The position numbers and the translations under genes are program-made. Below, in pieces: positions 11,601 through 26,100 of a DNA stretch of 64,000 nucleotides. Within the stretch, counting starts at the first letter, position 1; every line of letters starts with the position of its first letter. The DNA lies in assembly GCA_037039925.1 (NCBI GenBank), contig JAXRKP010001794.1, forward strand, positions 12,501 through 76,500. Direction: 5' to 3'. The DNA is from Doris montereyensis. Its lineage: Eukaryota > Mollusca > Gastropoda > Nudibranchia > Dorididae. The notes beneath the pieces are model-generated. The model was not told the DNA's origin. It ran no database searches and was given only the letters and a program-made list of their open reading frames with translations.

Positions 11601-14600
11601 ATCTGAATGAGAAAAGAAAGAGTATATCAACAAGAAAAGAAAGAGTATCTCACTGAGAAAAGAAATAGTATCTCAATGTGAAGAAGAAAGAATATCTCAA
11701 CAAAAAGAAAGAGTATCTCAAGAGAAAAAGAAAGAGTATCTCAACAAGAAAAGAAAGAGTATCTCAACAAGAAAAGAAAGAGTATCAGAACAAGAAAAGA
11801 AAGAGTATTTCAATGTGAAAAGAAAGAGAATCTCTATGTGAAAAGAAAGAGTATCTCAACAAGGAAAGAAATAGTATCTCAATGTGAAAAGAAAGAGCAT
11901 TCAATGTCAATATGAAAAGAAAGAATATCTCCATATGAAAAGAAAGAATATCTCAATATGAAAAGAAAGAATATCTCAATGTATCTCAACAAGAAAAAAG
12001 AGTATCTCAACATGAAAAGAAAGAGTATCTCAACAAGAAAATAAAAGAAAGAGTATCTCAATGAGAAAAGAAAGAGTATCTCAATGTGAAAAGGAAGAAT
12101 ATCTCAATGAGAAAAGATAGAATATCTTCAACAAGAAAAGAAAGAGTATCTAAAAAACGTATCTCAATGAGAAAAGGGAGTATCTCAATCAAGTAAAGAA
12201 AGAGTCAACAAGAAAAGAAAGAGTATCTCAATGTGAAAAGAAAGAATGTGAAAAGAAAGACTATCTAGAATCAATTGAAAAGAAATATAATCTCAACGAG
12301 AAAAGAAAGAGTATCTCAATGAGAAAAGAAAGAGTATCTCAACAAGAAAGAAAAGAGTATCTCAACAAGAAAAGAAAGAGTATCTAAATGAGAAAAGAAA
12401 GAGTATCTCAACAAGAAAAGAAAGAGTATCTCAATGTGGAGTATCTTAATGTGGAAAGAAAGAGTATCTCAACAAGAAAAGAAAGAGTATCTCAACAAGA
12501 AAAGAAAGAGTATCTCAACAAGAAAGAAAGAGTAATGTGAAAAGAAAGTATCTCAATGTGAAAAGAAAGAGTATCTCAAAGAGAGAAAAGAAAGAGTATC
12601 TCAATGAGAAAAAGGAGTATCTCAATGTGAAAAGAAAGAGTATATCAAGAGTAAAGAAAGAGTATTCAACAAGAAAAAAAGAAAAGATAAATCTCCAATG
12701 TGAAAAGAAAGAGTATCTCAATGAGAAAAGAAAGAGTCAATCTCAACACGAGAAAAGAAAGAGTATCTCAACAAGAAAAACAAAGTATTTAAACAAGAAA
12801 AGAAAGAGTATCTCAATGTGAAAAGAAAGAGTATCTCTCAATGTGAAAAGAAAGAGTCTCTCAAAAAGAAAAGAAAGAGTATTTCAATGTGAAAAGAAAG
12901 AGTATCTCAATGAAAAGAAAAGAAAGAGTATCTCAATGACAACAAAGAGAGAAAAGAAAGAGTATCTCAAAAAAGAAAAGAAAGAGTATCTCAATAAGAA
13001 AAGAAAAGTATGTGAAAAGAAAAGAAAAGAAAGAGTATCTCAATCAATATCTTCACCAAAAAAAGAGAACGTGAAAGAGTATCTCAATGAGAAAAAGAAA
13101 GAGTATCTCACAAGAAAAGAAAAAAGAGTATCTCAACAAGAAAAGAAAGAGTATCTCAACGAAAGAAAAGAAAAGTATCTCAATGTGAAAAGAAAGAGTA
13201 AAGAAATCTCAATGAGAAAAAGAAAGAGTATCTCAATGTGAAAAGAAAGAGTATCTCAAAGAAAGAAAGAGTATCTCAATGAGAAAAGAAAGAGTATCTC
13301 AACAAGAAAAGAAAAAGAAAGAGTATCTCAACAAGAAAAAGAAAGAGTATCTCAATGAGAAAGAAAGAGTATCTAAACAAGTCAACACAAAAAGAAAAAA
13401 AAAGAGTATCTCAATGAGAAAAGAAAGAAAGAGTATCTCAATGTGAAAAGAAAGAGTATCTCAATGTGAAAAGAAAGAGTATCTAAATGTGAAAAGATAG
13501 AGTATCTCAATGTGAAAAGAAAGAGTATCTCAATGTGAAAAGAAAGAGTATCTCAACAAGAAAAGAAAGAGTATCTCAATGTGAAAAGAAAGAGTATCTC
13601 AACAAGAAAAGAAAGAGTATCTCAACAAGAAAAGAAAGAGTATCTCAATGTGAAAAGAAGAGTATCTCAACAAGAAAAGAAAGAGTATCTCAATGTGAAA
13701 AAGAAAGAGTATCTCAATGTGAAAAAGAAAGAGTATCTCAATGAAACAAAAAAGAAAAGAGTATCTCAACAAGAAAAGATAGAGTATCTCAATGAGAAAA
13801 GAAAGAGTATCTCAACAAGAAAAGAAAGAGTATCTCAACAAGAACAAAAAGAGTATCTCAACAAGAAAAGAAAAGAAAGAGTATCTCAATGAGAAAAGAA
13901 AGAGTAAATCTCAATGAGAAAAGAAGAAAAGAAAGAGTATCTCAATGTGAGAAAAGAAAGAGTATCTCAATGTGAAAAGAAAGAGTATCTCAACAAGTAT
14001 CTTAAAAGAAAGATAGTATCTCAACAAGAAAAAGAAAGAAGAAAAAAAGAGTATCTCAATGAGAAAAGAAAGAGTATCTCAACAAGAAAGAGAAAGAGTT
14101 TCTCAACAATGGAAAAGAAATAGTATCTCAATAAGAAAAGAAAGACTATCTCAACAAGAAAAGAAGAGGATCTCAACAAGAAAAGAAAGAGTATCTCAAC
14201 AAGAAAAGAAAGAGTATCTCAACGTGTGAAAAGAAAAGAAAGAGTATCTCAACAAGAAAAGAAAGAGTAGTATCTCAATGAGAAAAGAAAGAGTATCTCA
14301 ATGAAAAGAAAGAGTATCTAAACAACAAAAGAAAGAGTATCTCATTGTGAAAAGAAAGAGTATCTCAATGTGAAAAGAAAGAGTATCTCAATGTGAAAAG
14401 AAAGAGTATCTCAACAAGAAAAGAAAGAGTATCTCAATGTGAAAAGAAAGAGTATCTCAATGTGGAAAAGAAAGAGTATCTCAAACAAGTATCTTAAAAG
14501 AAAAATAGAGTATCTCAATGAGAAAAGAAAGAGTATCTCAATGAAGAAAAAAAAGAGTATCTCAACAAGAAAAGAAAGAGTATCTCAAATGAGAAAAGAA

Positions 14601-17600
14601 AGAGTATCTCACTCAAGAAGAAAAGAAAAGAGTATCTCAATGTGAAAAGAAAGAGTATCTCAAATGAGAAAGAAAGAGTATCTCAATGTGTGAACAGAAA
14701 AGAAAGAGTATCTTGATGTGAAAAGAAAGAGTATCTCAACAAAAGAAAGAGAAAAGAAATATTATCTCAATGTGAAAAGAAAGAGTATCTCAATGAGAAA
14801 AGAAAGAGTATCTCAATGTGAAAAGAAAGAGGATCTCAATGTGAAAAAAGAAAGAGTATCTCAATGTGAGAAAGAAAGAGTATCTCAGCAAGAAAAGAAA
14901 GAGTATCTCAATCAACAAGAAAAGAAAGAAAAGAAAGAAAGAGTATCTCAAACAAAAAGAAAAGAAAGAAAGCATCTCAACAAGAAAAGAAAGAGTATCT
15001 CAATGAGAAAAGAAAGAGTATCTCAACAAGAAAAGAAAGAGTATCTCAACAATCTCAATTTGAAAAGAAAGAGTATCTCAATGTGAAAAGAAAAAGTATC
15101 TCAATGAGAAAAAAGAAAGAGTATCTCAATGTGAAAAGATAATCTCAATGAGAAAAGAAAGAGTATCTCAATGTGAAAAGAAAGAGTATCTCAATGTGAA
15201 AAGAAAGAGTATCTCAACAAAAGAAAGAGAAAAGAAAGAGTATTTCAACAAGAAAAAAAGAAAGAGTATCTCAAGAAAAGAAAGAGTATGTCAATGTGAA
15301 AGAAAGAGTGAAAAGAAAGAGTATCTCAATGTGAAAAGAAAGAGTATCTCAAGATAGAGAAAAGAAAGAGTATCTCAATGTGAAAAGAAAGAGTATCTCA
15401 ATGAGAAAAGAAAGAGTATCTCAATGTGAAAAGAAAGAGTATCCCAACAAGAAAAGAAAGATTATCTCAATGTGAAAAGAGAAAAGTATCTCAATGAGAA
15501 AAGAAAGAGTCTGTCAAGTGTGAAAAGAAAGAGTATCTCATTGAGAAAAGAAAGAGTATCTCAATGAGAAAAGAAAGAGTATCTCAACAAGAAAAGAAAG
15601 AGTATTTCAACAAAGAAAAGAAAGAGTATCTCAACAAGAGAAAAGAAAGAGTATCTCAATGAGAAAAGAAAGAGTATCTCAATGTGAAAAGAAAGAGTAT
15701 CTCAACGAGAAAAGAAAGAGTATCTCAATAAGAAAAGAAAGAGTATCTCAATGTGAAAAGAAAGAGTATCTCAACAAGAAAAAGAAAGAGTATCTCAATG
15801 AGAAAGAAAGAGTATCTGAATGAGAAAAGACAGAGTATCTCAAATGAAAAGAAAGAGTATCTCAATGAAAAGAAAGAGTATCTCAATGAGAAAAAGATAG
15901 AGTATCTAAACAAGAAAAAGAAAGAGGATCTCAATGAAAAAGAAAGAGTATCTCAACAAGAAAAGAAAGAGTATCTCAATGAGAAAAGAAAGACTATCTC
16001 ACATGCAAAGAAAGAGTATTCAATGAGAAAAGATAGAGTATCTCAATAGAAAAGAAAGATGATCTCAATGTGAAAAGAAAGAGTATCTCAATGTGAAAAG
16101 AAAAAGTATCTCAAAAAAGAAAGAGTATCTCAATGTGAAAAGAAAGAGTATCTCAATGTGAGTATCTCAAAAGAAAGAGTATCTCAATGAAAAGAAAGAA
16201 TATCTCAATGTGAAAAAATAGATTATCTCATTGTGAAGAGAAAGAGTATCTCAACAAAAAGAAGAGTATCTCAACAAGAAAAGAAAGAGTATCTCCAATG
16301 TGAAAAGAAAGAGTATCTCAACAAGAAAAGAAAGAGTAGTATCTCAACAAGAAAAAGAAAGAGTATCTCAAGGTGAAAAAAAGAGTATCTCAATGCAAAA
16401 AGAAAGAGTATCCAATGAGAAAAGAAAGAGTATCAACAAGAAAGAAAGAGTATCTCAACAAGAAAAGAAAGAGTATCTCAATGTGAAAAGAAAGATTATC
16501 TCAATGTGAAAAGAAAGAGTATCTCAATGAGAAAAAGAAAGAGTCTGTCAATGTGAAAAGATAATCTCAATGAGAAAAGAAAGAGTATCTCAATGTGAAA
16601 AAGAAAGAGTATCTCAAGTTGAGAAAAGATGGAGTATTTCAATGTGAAAAGAAAGAGTAGTCGAAAAAGAAAGAACAAGTCAATGTGAAGAAAGAGTATC
16701 TCAATCAACAAGAAAAGAAAGAGTATCTCAATGTGAAAAGAAAGAGAAAAGAAAAAAGAGTATCTCAAGGTGAAAAGAAAGAGCATCTCAATGTGAAAAG
16801 AAAGAGTATCTCAACAAGAAAAGAAAGAGTATCTCAACAAGAAAAGAAAGAGTATCTCAATGTGAAAAGAAAGAGTATCTTCAAGAAAGAAGTATATCTC
16901 AACAAGAAAAGAAAGAGTATCTCAATCACAACAAAAAAGAAAGAGTCAATGTCAATGAGAAAAGAAAGAGTATCTCAACAACAAAAGAAAAGTATCAACA
17001 AGAAAAGAGTATCTCAATGTGAGAAAATGTGAAAAGAGTATCTCAATGTGAAAAGAAAGAGTATCTCAAGTTGAAAGAAAGAAAGAGTATCCCAACAATG
17101 TGAAAAGAAAGAGTATTTCAACAAGAAAAACATGTGAAAAGAGTATCTCAACAAGAAAAGAAAGAGTATCTCAATGAGTAAAGAAAGAGTATCTCAATGT
17201 GAAAAGAATGAGTATCTCAACAAGAAAAGAAAGAGTATCTCAATATAAAAAAGAAAGAGTATCTCAACAAGAAAAGAAAGAGTATCTCAACAAGAAAAGA
17301 AAGAGTATCTCAATGAAAGAAAAAGAAAAAGAGTATCTGAATGAGAAAAAGAAAGAGTATCTCAACAATGAAAAGAAAGAGTATCTCAATGTGAAAAGAA
17401 AGAGTATCTCAATGTGATATCTCAAAAGAAAGAGTATCTCAACAAGAAAAGAAAAAGTATCTCAACATGAAAATAAAGAGTATCTCAATGAGACCAAAAG
17501 AAAGAATATCTCAATGTGAAAAAGAAAGAGTATCTCAACAAGAATGACTAACAAGAAAAGAAAGACTATCTCAATGAGAAAAGAAAGAGTATCTTCAAGG

Positions 17601-18889
17601 TGAAAAGATAGAGTATCTCAACAAGAAAAGAAAGAGTATCTCAACAATGTGAAAAGAAAGAGTATCTCAATGTGAAAAGAAAGATTATCGAAATGTGAAA
17701 AGAAAAAGTATCTCAATGAGAAAAGAAAGAGTCTGTCAATGTGAAAAGAGAGTATCTCTCAATGGAGAAAAGAAAAAGAGCATTCAATGTAAAAAGAAAG
17801 AGTATCTCAAGTTGAAAAGAAAGAGTATCCAAACAAGAAAAGAAAGAGTATCTCAACAAGAAAAGAAAGATTATCTCAATGTGAAAAATGACTATCTTAA
17901 CGACAAAAAGAAAGAGTATCTCAACAAGAAAAGAAAGAGTATCTCAACAAGAAAAGAAAGAGTATCTCAAACAAGAAAAGTGAAAAGAAAGGAAAGATTA
18001 TCTCAACAAGAAAAAGAAATAGTATCTCAACAAGAAAAGAAAGAGTATCTCAACAAGAAAAGAAAGAGTATTTCAAAAGAAAAAGAAAGATTCTGTCAAA
18101 AGATAGAGAAAAGAAAAAGAGTGTATCTCAGCAAAAAAAGAAAGAGTATCTCAATGAGAAAAGAAAGGAGTATCTCAATGTGAAAAGAAAAGTATCTCAA
18201 AGAGTATCTCAATGTGAAAAGAAGAATAGAGTATCCCAACAAGAAAAGAAAGAGTATCTCAACAAGAAAACAAAAGAGTATTCAACGAGAATAGAAAGAG
18301 TATCTCAATGAGAAAAGAAACAGTATCTCAATGAGTGTATATCCCAAGAAGATAGAGTATCTCAACGAGAAAAGATAGAGTATCTCAATAGTACCTCCTT
18401 AACAAAAAAAGAAAGAGGATCTCAATGTAAAGAAAGAGAAAAGAAAGAGTATCTGGAACAAAATAAGAAAGAGTATTTCAATGAGAAAAGAAAGAGTATC
18501 TCAATGTGAAAAGAAAGAATATCTCAATGTGAAAAGATAGAGTATCTCAGTGTGTGGAAAAGAAAGAAAATTCAACAAGAAAAGAAAGAGTATCTAAACA
18601 AGAATATCTTCAACAAGAAAAGAAAAAACGAGAAGAAAAAAAGAGTATCTCAATGTGAAAAAAAGAGTATCTCAACAAGAAAAAAAGGGATATCTAAACA
18701 AAAGAAAAGAAAGAGTATCACAACAAGAAAAGAAAGAGTATCTCAACAAGAAAAGAAAGAGTATCTCTCAGCAAGAAAAGAAAGTAGATATCTAAAACAA
18801 GGAAAGAAAGAGTATATCAATGCGAAAGAAAGAGATCTCAATGTGAAAAGAAAGAGTATCTGAATGTGAAAAGAAAGAGTATCCCAACG
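8691..18889. repeat. 23-bp satellite, long degenerate monomeric array
   Basis: About 10 kb of 23-bp units without a clear higher-order order. Trinucleotide variants CAA, TGT and TGA are intermixed, with many indels, partial units, AAAGAAAG expansions and GATAG variants. A few patches are more regular: 13440-13740 has a clean run of TGT and CAA units, and 14160-14460 another. Oddities are a scrambled patch around 18335-18420 (GTGTATATCCC, AATAGTACCTCCTTAAC) and GAACAAAATAAG units shared by about 10430 and 18465. No RNA gene, transposon or coding region can be supported. Open frames end wherever a TGTGA unit or GATAG unit falls in phase. Confidence 0.92.
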
Positions 18890-19672
18890 TGAAAAGAAAA
18901 AATGTGAAAAGAAAAAGTATCTCAATGAGAGAAAGAAAGGGTATCTCAATGTGAAAAAAAAAGAGTATCTCAATGAAAAGAAAGAGGAGAAAAAGGGATA
19001 TCTCAATGTGAAAAGAAAGAACGAAAGAGACAAAGAGTATCTCAACGCAAGAAAAAAGGAGTATCTCAAGGAAAAGAAAGGGATATCTCAACGAGTATCT
19101 CAACAAGACAGCACAAAAAGAGTATCTCAACAAGAAAGGAAAGAGCATTCAATGTGAAAAGAAAAGAGTATCTCAATGAGGGAGAAAAGAAAGAGTATCT
19201 TGAACGAGAAAAAGAAAAACGAGAGAAAGAAAGGGTATTTCAACTTAATGTGAAAAGAAAGAAAAAAGGAGTATCTCAAATAAGAAAGAAAAGAAAAGGT
19301 ATCTCAACGAGAAAAGAAAGGGTATTTCGAGAAAAGAAAAGAGTATCTCAAGAAAAGAAGGAGTATCTCAACGGAGAAAAAAGGATATCTCAACAAAAGA
19401 AAGAGTATCTCAACAAGAAAAAAAGAGTATCTCAATGTGAAAAGAAAAGAATCAAAATGTGAAAAGAAAAAGTATCTCAATGTGAAAAGAAAGAGTATCT
19501 CAACGGGAGAAAAGGAGTATCTCAACAAGAAAAAAAAGGAGTATATCAACGAGAGAAAAGGAGTATCTCAATGTGAAAAGATAGAGAAAAAGGAGTATCT
19601 CAAAGAGAAAAGAAAGGGATATCTCAACAAGAGAAAGAGAAACCCAACCAATGAGAAAAGAAAGAATTTCTA
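18890..19672. repeat. Diverged block, degraded module copy 4
   Basis: Units typical of the modules return after more than 10 kb of absence: AAAAAGGGATATCTCAA, CAACGCAAGAAAAAAGGAG, CAACGGGAGAAAAGGAG, AAGGAGTATATCAACGAGAG. The block ends in CAATGAGAAAAGAAAGAA (from 19649) and ACTCTCGTCTTCTCTC, matching the ends of module copies 1 and 2. The order is partly scrambled, with ordinary CAA and TGT units inserted. This supports an old, dispersed fourth copy of the composite module. Confidence 0.75.
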
Positions 19673-20178
19673 AACTCTCGTCTTCTCTCTCTTCTCTCTC
19701 TCTCTCAACACTCTCTCTCAAGAAAAGAAAGAGTATCTCAATGTGAAAGATAGGGAGACCTCTGTCTCTCTCTCTCTCTTCTCTCTGAGAAAAGAAAGAG
19801 TATCTCAACAAGAAAAGAAAGAGTATCTCAACAAGAAAAGAAAGAGTATCTCAATCTCTAAAGAAAAAGTATCTCAATGTGAAAAAAAGAATATTTCAAT
19901 GAGAAAACAAATATATCTCAATGTTAAAAGATAGAGTATCTCAATGGCAAAGAAAAGAGTATCTCAATGAAAAGAAAGAGTCTCAATGTGAAAAGAAAGA
20001 GTATCTCTCTGAGAAAAGATGGAGTATCTCAATCTCTCTCTCTCTCTCTCTCTGGGCCAGAAAAGAAAGAACATCTCAACTCAACGTGAAAAGAAAGAGT
20101 ATCTCAACAAGAAAAGGAAGAATATCTCACAAAAAAAGAAAAAGTATCTCAACTCTCTCTCAATCTCTCTCTCTATCT
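19673..20178. repeat. CT islands of module copy 4
   Basis: The main run is CTCTCGTCTTCTCTCTCTTC at 19675 onward to about 19708, then a CT island at 19715-19727. Smaller islands lie at about 19760-19788 (TCTGTCTCTCTC...), 20032-20053 (ending CTGGGCC) and 20152-20178 (CTCTCTCAATCTCTCTC). Ordinary 23-bp units lie between them. The entry sequence CTCTCGTCTTC is the same as at 5591, which links this cluster to the second CT tract, but here no long tract has formed or survived. Confidence 0.8.
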
Positions 20179-23100
20179 CAATGAGAAAATAAAGAGACCT
20201 CAATGTGAAAAGAAAAAGTATCTCAATGTGAAAAGAAAGAGTATCTCAATTTGAAAAGAAAGAGTATTCAACAAGAAAAAGATAGAGAAAAGAAAGAGTA
20301 TCTCAATGTGAAAAGAAAGAGTATCTCAATGTGTGAAAAGAAAGAGTATCTAACAATGTGAAAAGAAAGAGTATCTCAACAAGAAAAGAAAGAGTATCTC
20401 AACAAGAAACAAAAAGAGTATCTCAACAAGAAAAGAAAGAGTATCTCAATGTGAAAAGAAAGAGTATCTCAATGTGAGAAAAGAAAGAGTATCTCAACAA
20501 TGTGAAAAGAAAGAGTATCTCAATGTGAAAAGAAAAAGTATCTCAATGTGAAAAGAAAGAGTATCTCATTGTGAAAAGAAAGAGTATCTCAACAAGAAAA
20601 CAAAAGAATCTCAACGAGAAAGAAAGAGTATCTCAATGAGAAATGAAACAGTATCTCAATGAAAAGAAAGAGTATCCCCAACTGAGAAAAGAAAAGAGTA
20701 TCTCAAATGTGAAAAAGAAAGAGTATCTCAACAAGAAAAGAAGAAAAAAGAAAAGAAAAAGTATGTCAAAGAAAAGAAAAAGAAAGAAAAGAAATAATAT
20801 CTCAACACGAAAAGAAAGAGTATCTCAACAAGAAAAGAAAGAGTATTCTCAATGAGAAAGGGAAGAGTATCTGAAAAGATCAACAAGAAAAAGAAAGAGT
20901 ATCTCAATGTGAAAAGAAAGAGCATCTCAATGAGAAAAGAAAGAAAACAAAGAATATCTCAACAAGAAAAGAAAGAGTATCTCAACACGAAAAGAAAGAG
21001 TATCTCAATTTGAAAAGAAAAGATTATCTCAATGTGAAAAGAAAAAGTATCTCAATGAGAAAAGAAAGAGTGAATGTGAAAAAGAAAGACTATCTAAATT
21101 TGAAAAGAAATATAATCTGAAAAAAGAAAAGAGAATGGGAAAAGAAAGAGTACCTCAACAAGAAAAGAAAGAGTATCTCAATGAGTCAACAAGAAAAGAA
21201 AAAGTATCTCAATGAAAAAGAAAAAAAGAAAAAAAGAATATCTCAATGAGAAAACAAAGAGTATCTCAATGTGAAAGGAAAGAGTATCTCAATGTGAAAA
21301 GATAGAGTATCTGAAACAATGGCAAAAGAAAGAGTATCTCAATGTGAAAAGAAAGAGTATCTCAATGTGAAAAGAAAGAGTATCTCAATGAGAAAAGATG
21401 GAGTATCTCAATGTGAAAAGAAAGACTATCTCAGTGAGAAAAGAAAGAACATCTCAACAAGAAAAGAAAAAAGAGTATATCAATGTGAAAAGAAAGAGTA
21501 TCTCAACAAGAAAAAGGAAGAATATCTCAAACAACTGAAAAAAAAGAAAAGTATCTCAACAAGAAAAGAAAGAGTATGTCAATGTGAAAAGAAAGAGTAT
21601 CTCAATGAGAAAAGAAAGAGTATCTCAATGTGAAAAGAAAGAGTATCTCAATGTGAAAAGAAAGAGTATCTCAAAGTGAAAAGAAAGAGTATCTTAACAA
21701 GAAAAGATAGAGTATCTCAATGAGAAAAGATAGAGTATCTCAATGTGAAAAGAAAGAGTATCTCAATGTGAAAAGAAAGAGTATCTTAACAAGAAAAGAT
21801 AGTGTATCTCAACAAGAAAAGAGAAAGAGTATCTCAACAAGAAAACAAAAAGAGTATCACAACAAGAAAAGAAACAGTATCTCAATGAGTAAAGAAAGAG
21901 TATCTCAATATCAAAAGAAAGAGTATCTCAACAAGAAAAGAAAGAGTATCTCATCGAGAAAAGAAAGAGTATCTCAATGAAAAAAATATAGAGTATCTGA
22001 ACAATGTGAAAAGAGAAAAGAAAGAGTATCTCAATTTGAAAAGAAATAGTATCTCAGTGTGAAAAGAAAGAGTATCTCAACAAGAAAAGAAAGAGTATCT
22101 CAACAAGAAAAAAAGTATCTCAACAAGAAAAGAAAGAGTAATCTCAACAAGAATAGAAAGAGTATCTCAATGTGAAAAGAAAGAGTATCTCAACAAGAAA
22201 AGAAAGAGTATCTCAACAAGAAAAGAAAGAGTATCAACAAGAAAAGAAAGAGTATCTCAACAAGAAAAGAAAGAGTATCTCAGCAAGAAAAGAAAGAGTA
22301 TCTAAACAAGGAAAGAAAGAGTATATCAATGCGAAAAGAAAGAGTATCTCAATGTGAAAAGAAAGAGTATCTGAATGTGAAAAGAAAGAGTATCTAAATG
22401 AAAAGAAAGAGTATCTCAATGTGAAAAGAAAAAGTATCTCAATGTGAAAAGAAAGAGTATCTCAATGTGAAAAGAAAGAGTATCTCAATGTGAAAAGAAA
22501 GAGTGTCTCAATGTAAAAAGAAAGAGTATCTCAACAAGAAAAGAAAGTGTATCTCAATGTGAAAAGAAAGAGCATTTCAATGTGAAAAGAAAGAAAAGAA
22601 AGAAAGAGTATCTCAATGTGAAAAGAAAGAGTATCTCAAAGTGAAAAGAAAGAGTATCTTAACAAGAAAAGATAGAGTATCTCAATGAGAAAAGAAAGAG
22701 TATCTCAATGAGAAAAGAAGAGTATCTCAACAAGAAAATCAACAAGAAAAAAGAGTATCTCAACAAGAAAAGAAAGAGTATCTCAATGTGAAAAGAAAGA
22801 GTATCTCAATGAGTAAAGAAAGAGTATCTCAACAAGAAAAGAAAGAGTGTCTCAATATAAAAAGAAAGAGTATCTGAACGAGAAAAGAAAAAGTATCTCA
22901 AGAAGAAAAGAAAGAGTATCTCAATGACAAAAGAAAGAGTATCTGAACAAGAAAAGAAAGAGTTTCTCAATGTGAAAAGAAATAGTATCTTAATGTGAAA
23001 AGAAAGACTATCTCAACAAGAAAAGAAGAAGTATCTCCACAAGATAAGAAAGAGTATCTCAATGTGAAAAGAAAGAGTATCTCAGTGTGAAAAGAAAGAG

Positions 23101-26100
23101 TATCTCAACGAGAAAAGAAAGAGTATCTCAATGTGCAAAGAAAGAGTATCTCAATGAGAAAAGAAAGAGTATCTCAACAACAAAAGAAAGAGTATCTCAA
23201 CAAGAAAAGATAGAGTATCTCAATGTGAAAAGAAAAAGTATCTCAATGTGAAAAGAAAAAGTATCTCAATGTGAAAAGAAAGAGTATCTCAATGTGAAAA
23301 GAAAGAGTGTCTCAATGTAAAAAGAAAGAGTATCTCAACAAGAAAAGAAAGAGTATCTCAATGTGAAAAGAAAGAGTATCTCAACGAGAAAAGAAAGAGT
23401 ATCTCAATGTGAAAAGAAAGAGTATCTCATTGTGAAAAGAAAGAGTATCTCAACAAGAAAAGAAAAGAGTATCTCAACAAGAAAAGAAAGAGTATCTCAA
23501 TGAGAAAAGATAGAGTATCTCAATGTGAAAAGAAAGAGTATCTCAATGAGAAAAGAAAGAGTATCTCAATGCAAAAGAAAGAGTATCTCAAAGAAAAGAA
23601 AGAGTATCTCAATGAAGAAAAGAAAGAGTATCTCAATGTGAACAGGAAAAGAAAGAGCATCTCAACAAGAAAAGAAAGAGTATCTCAACAAGAAAAGAAA
23701 GAGTATCTCAATGTGAAAAGAAAGAGTATCTCAATGAGAAAAGAAAGAGTATCTCAATGAGAAAAGAAAGAATATTTCAATGAGAAAAGAAAGAGTATCT
23801 CAAGAAAAGAAAGAGTATCTCAATGTGAAAAGAAAGAGTATCTCAATGTGAAAAGAAAGAGTATCTCAATGAAAAGAGTATCTCAAAAAAAAAGAAAGAG
23901 TATCTCAATGTGAAAAGAAAGTATCTCAGTATCTCAACAAGAAAAGAAAGAGTATCTCATATCAAGAAAAGAAAGAGTATCTCAACAAGAAAAGAAAGAG
24001 TATCTCAACAATCTGAAAAGAAAGAATATCTCAATGTGAAAAGAAAGAGTATCTCAAAGAAAAGAAAGAGTATCTCAATGTGAAAAGAAAGAGTATCTCA
24101 ATGTGAAAAGAAAGAGTATCTCAATGTGAAAAGAAAGAGTATCTCAACAAGAAAAGAAAGAGTATCTCAATGAGAAAAGAAAGAGTATCTCAAGAAAGTG
24201 AAAAGAAAGAGTATCTCAACAAGAAAAGAAAGAGTATCTCAACAAGAAAAGAAAGAGTATCTCAACAAGAAAAGAAAGAGTATCTCAACAAGAAAAAGAA
24301 AAGTATCTCAAAAGAAAAGAAAGAGTATCTCAACAAGAAAAGAAAGAGTATCTCAATGTGAAAAGAAAGAGTATCTCAATGTGAAAAGAAAGAGTATCTC
24401 AATGTGAAAAGAAAGAGTATCTCAATGTGAAAAGAAAGAGTATCTCAAGTTGAAAAGAAAGAGTATCCAAACAAGAAAAAGAAAGAGTATCTCAACAAGA
24501 AAAGAAAGAGTATCTCAATGTGAAAAGAAAGAGTATCTCAACGAGAAAAGAAAGAGTATCTCAACAAGAAAAGAAAGAGTATCTCAACAAGAAAAGAAAG
24601 AGTATCTCAACAAGAAAAAAGAAAGAGTATCTCAACAAGAAAAGAAAGAGTATCTCAATGAGAAAAAGAAAGAGTATCTCAACAAGAAAAGAAAGAGTAT
24701 CTCAACAATCTGAACAAAAAGAAAGAGTATCTCAACAAGAAAAGAAAGATTATCTTAATGTGAAAAGAAAGAGTATCTCAATGTGAAAAGAAAAGAGTAT
24801 CTCAATGCAAAAAAGAAAGAGTATCTCAATGAGAAAAGAAAGAGTATCTCAATGTGAAAAGAAAGAGTATCTCAATAAAGAAAAGAAAGAAAGTATCTCA
24901 ATGTGAGAAAGAAAGATTATCTTAACAGAAAGAGTATCTCAACAAAAAGAAAGAGTATCTCAATGTGAAAAGAAAGAGTATCTCAACAAGAAAAGAAAGA
25001 GTATCTCAATGTGAAAAGAGAAAAAAAAGAGTATCTCAACAAGAAAAGAAAGAGTATCTCAATGAGAAAAGAAAGAGTATCTCAATGAGAAAAGAAAGAG
25101 TATCTCAATGTGAAAAGAAAGAGTATCTCAATGAGAAAAGAAAGAGTATCTCAAAAGAAAAGAAAGAGTATCTCAACAAGAAAAGAAAGAGTATCTCAAC
25201 AAGAAAAGAAAGAGTATCTCAATGAGAAAAGAAAGAGTATCTGAACAAGAAAAGAAAAGAAAGAGTATCTGAAAAGAAAGAATGTGAAAAGAAAGAGTAT
25301 CTCAAACAAGAAAAGAAAGAGTATCTCAAATAGAGTAAAGAAAGAGTATCTCAATGTGAAAAGAAAGAGTATCTCAATGTGAAAAGAAAGAGTATCTCAA
25401 CAAGAAAAGAAAGAGTATCTCAATCAGTAAAGAAAGAGTGTGTTAATGTGAAAAAAAGAAAGAGTATCTCAATGAGAAAAGAAAGAGTATCTGAATGTGA
25501 AGAAAGAGTATCTCAACAAGAAAAGAAAGAGTATATCAACAAGAAAAGAAAGAGTATCTCAATGTGAAAAGAAAGAGTATCTCAACAAGAAAAGAAAGAG
25601 TATCTCAACAAGAAAAGAAAGAGTATCTCAATGTGAAAAGAAAGAGTATCTCAACAAGAAAAGAAAGAGTATCTCAACAAGAAAAGAAAGAGTATCTCAA
25701 CAATAAAAGAAAAGAAAGAGTATCTCAATGTGAAAAGAAAGAGTATCTCAATGAGAAAAGAAAGAGTATGTCAATGTGAAAAGAAAGAGTATCTCAATGT
25801 GAAAAGAAAGAGTATCTCAATGTGAAAAGAAAAGAGTATCTCAATGTGAAAAGAAAGAGTATCTCAATGAGAAAAGAAAGAGTCTGTCAATGTGAAAAGA
25901 AAGAGTATCTCAATGTGAAAAGATAGAGTATCTCAATGAGAAAAGAAAGAGTATCTCAATGTGAAAAGAAAGAGTATCTCAACAACAAAAGAAAGAGTAT
26001 CTCAAAAAAAAAGTTAGAGTATCTCAATGTGAAAAGAAAGAGTATCTCAATGTATTCCCAACAAAAAAGAAAGAGTATCTCAACAAGAAAAGAAAGAGTA

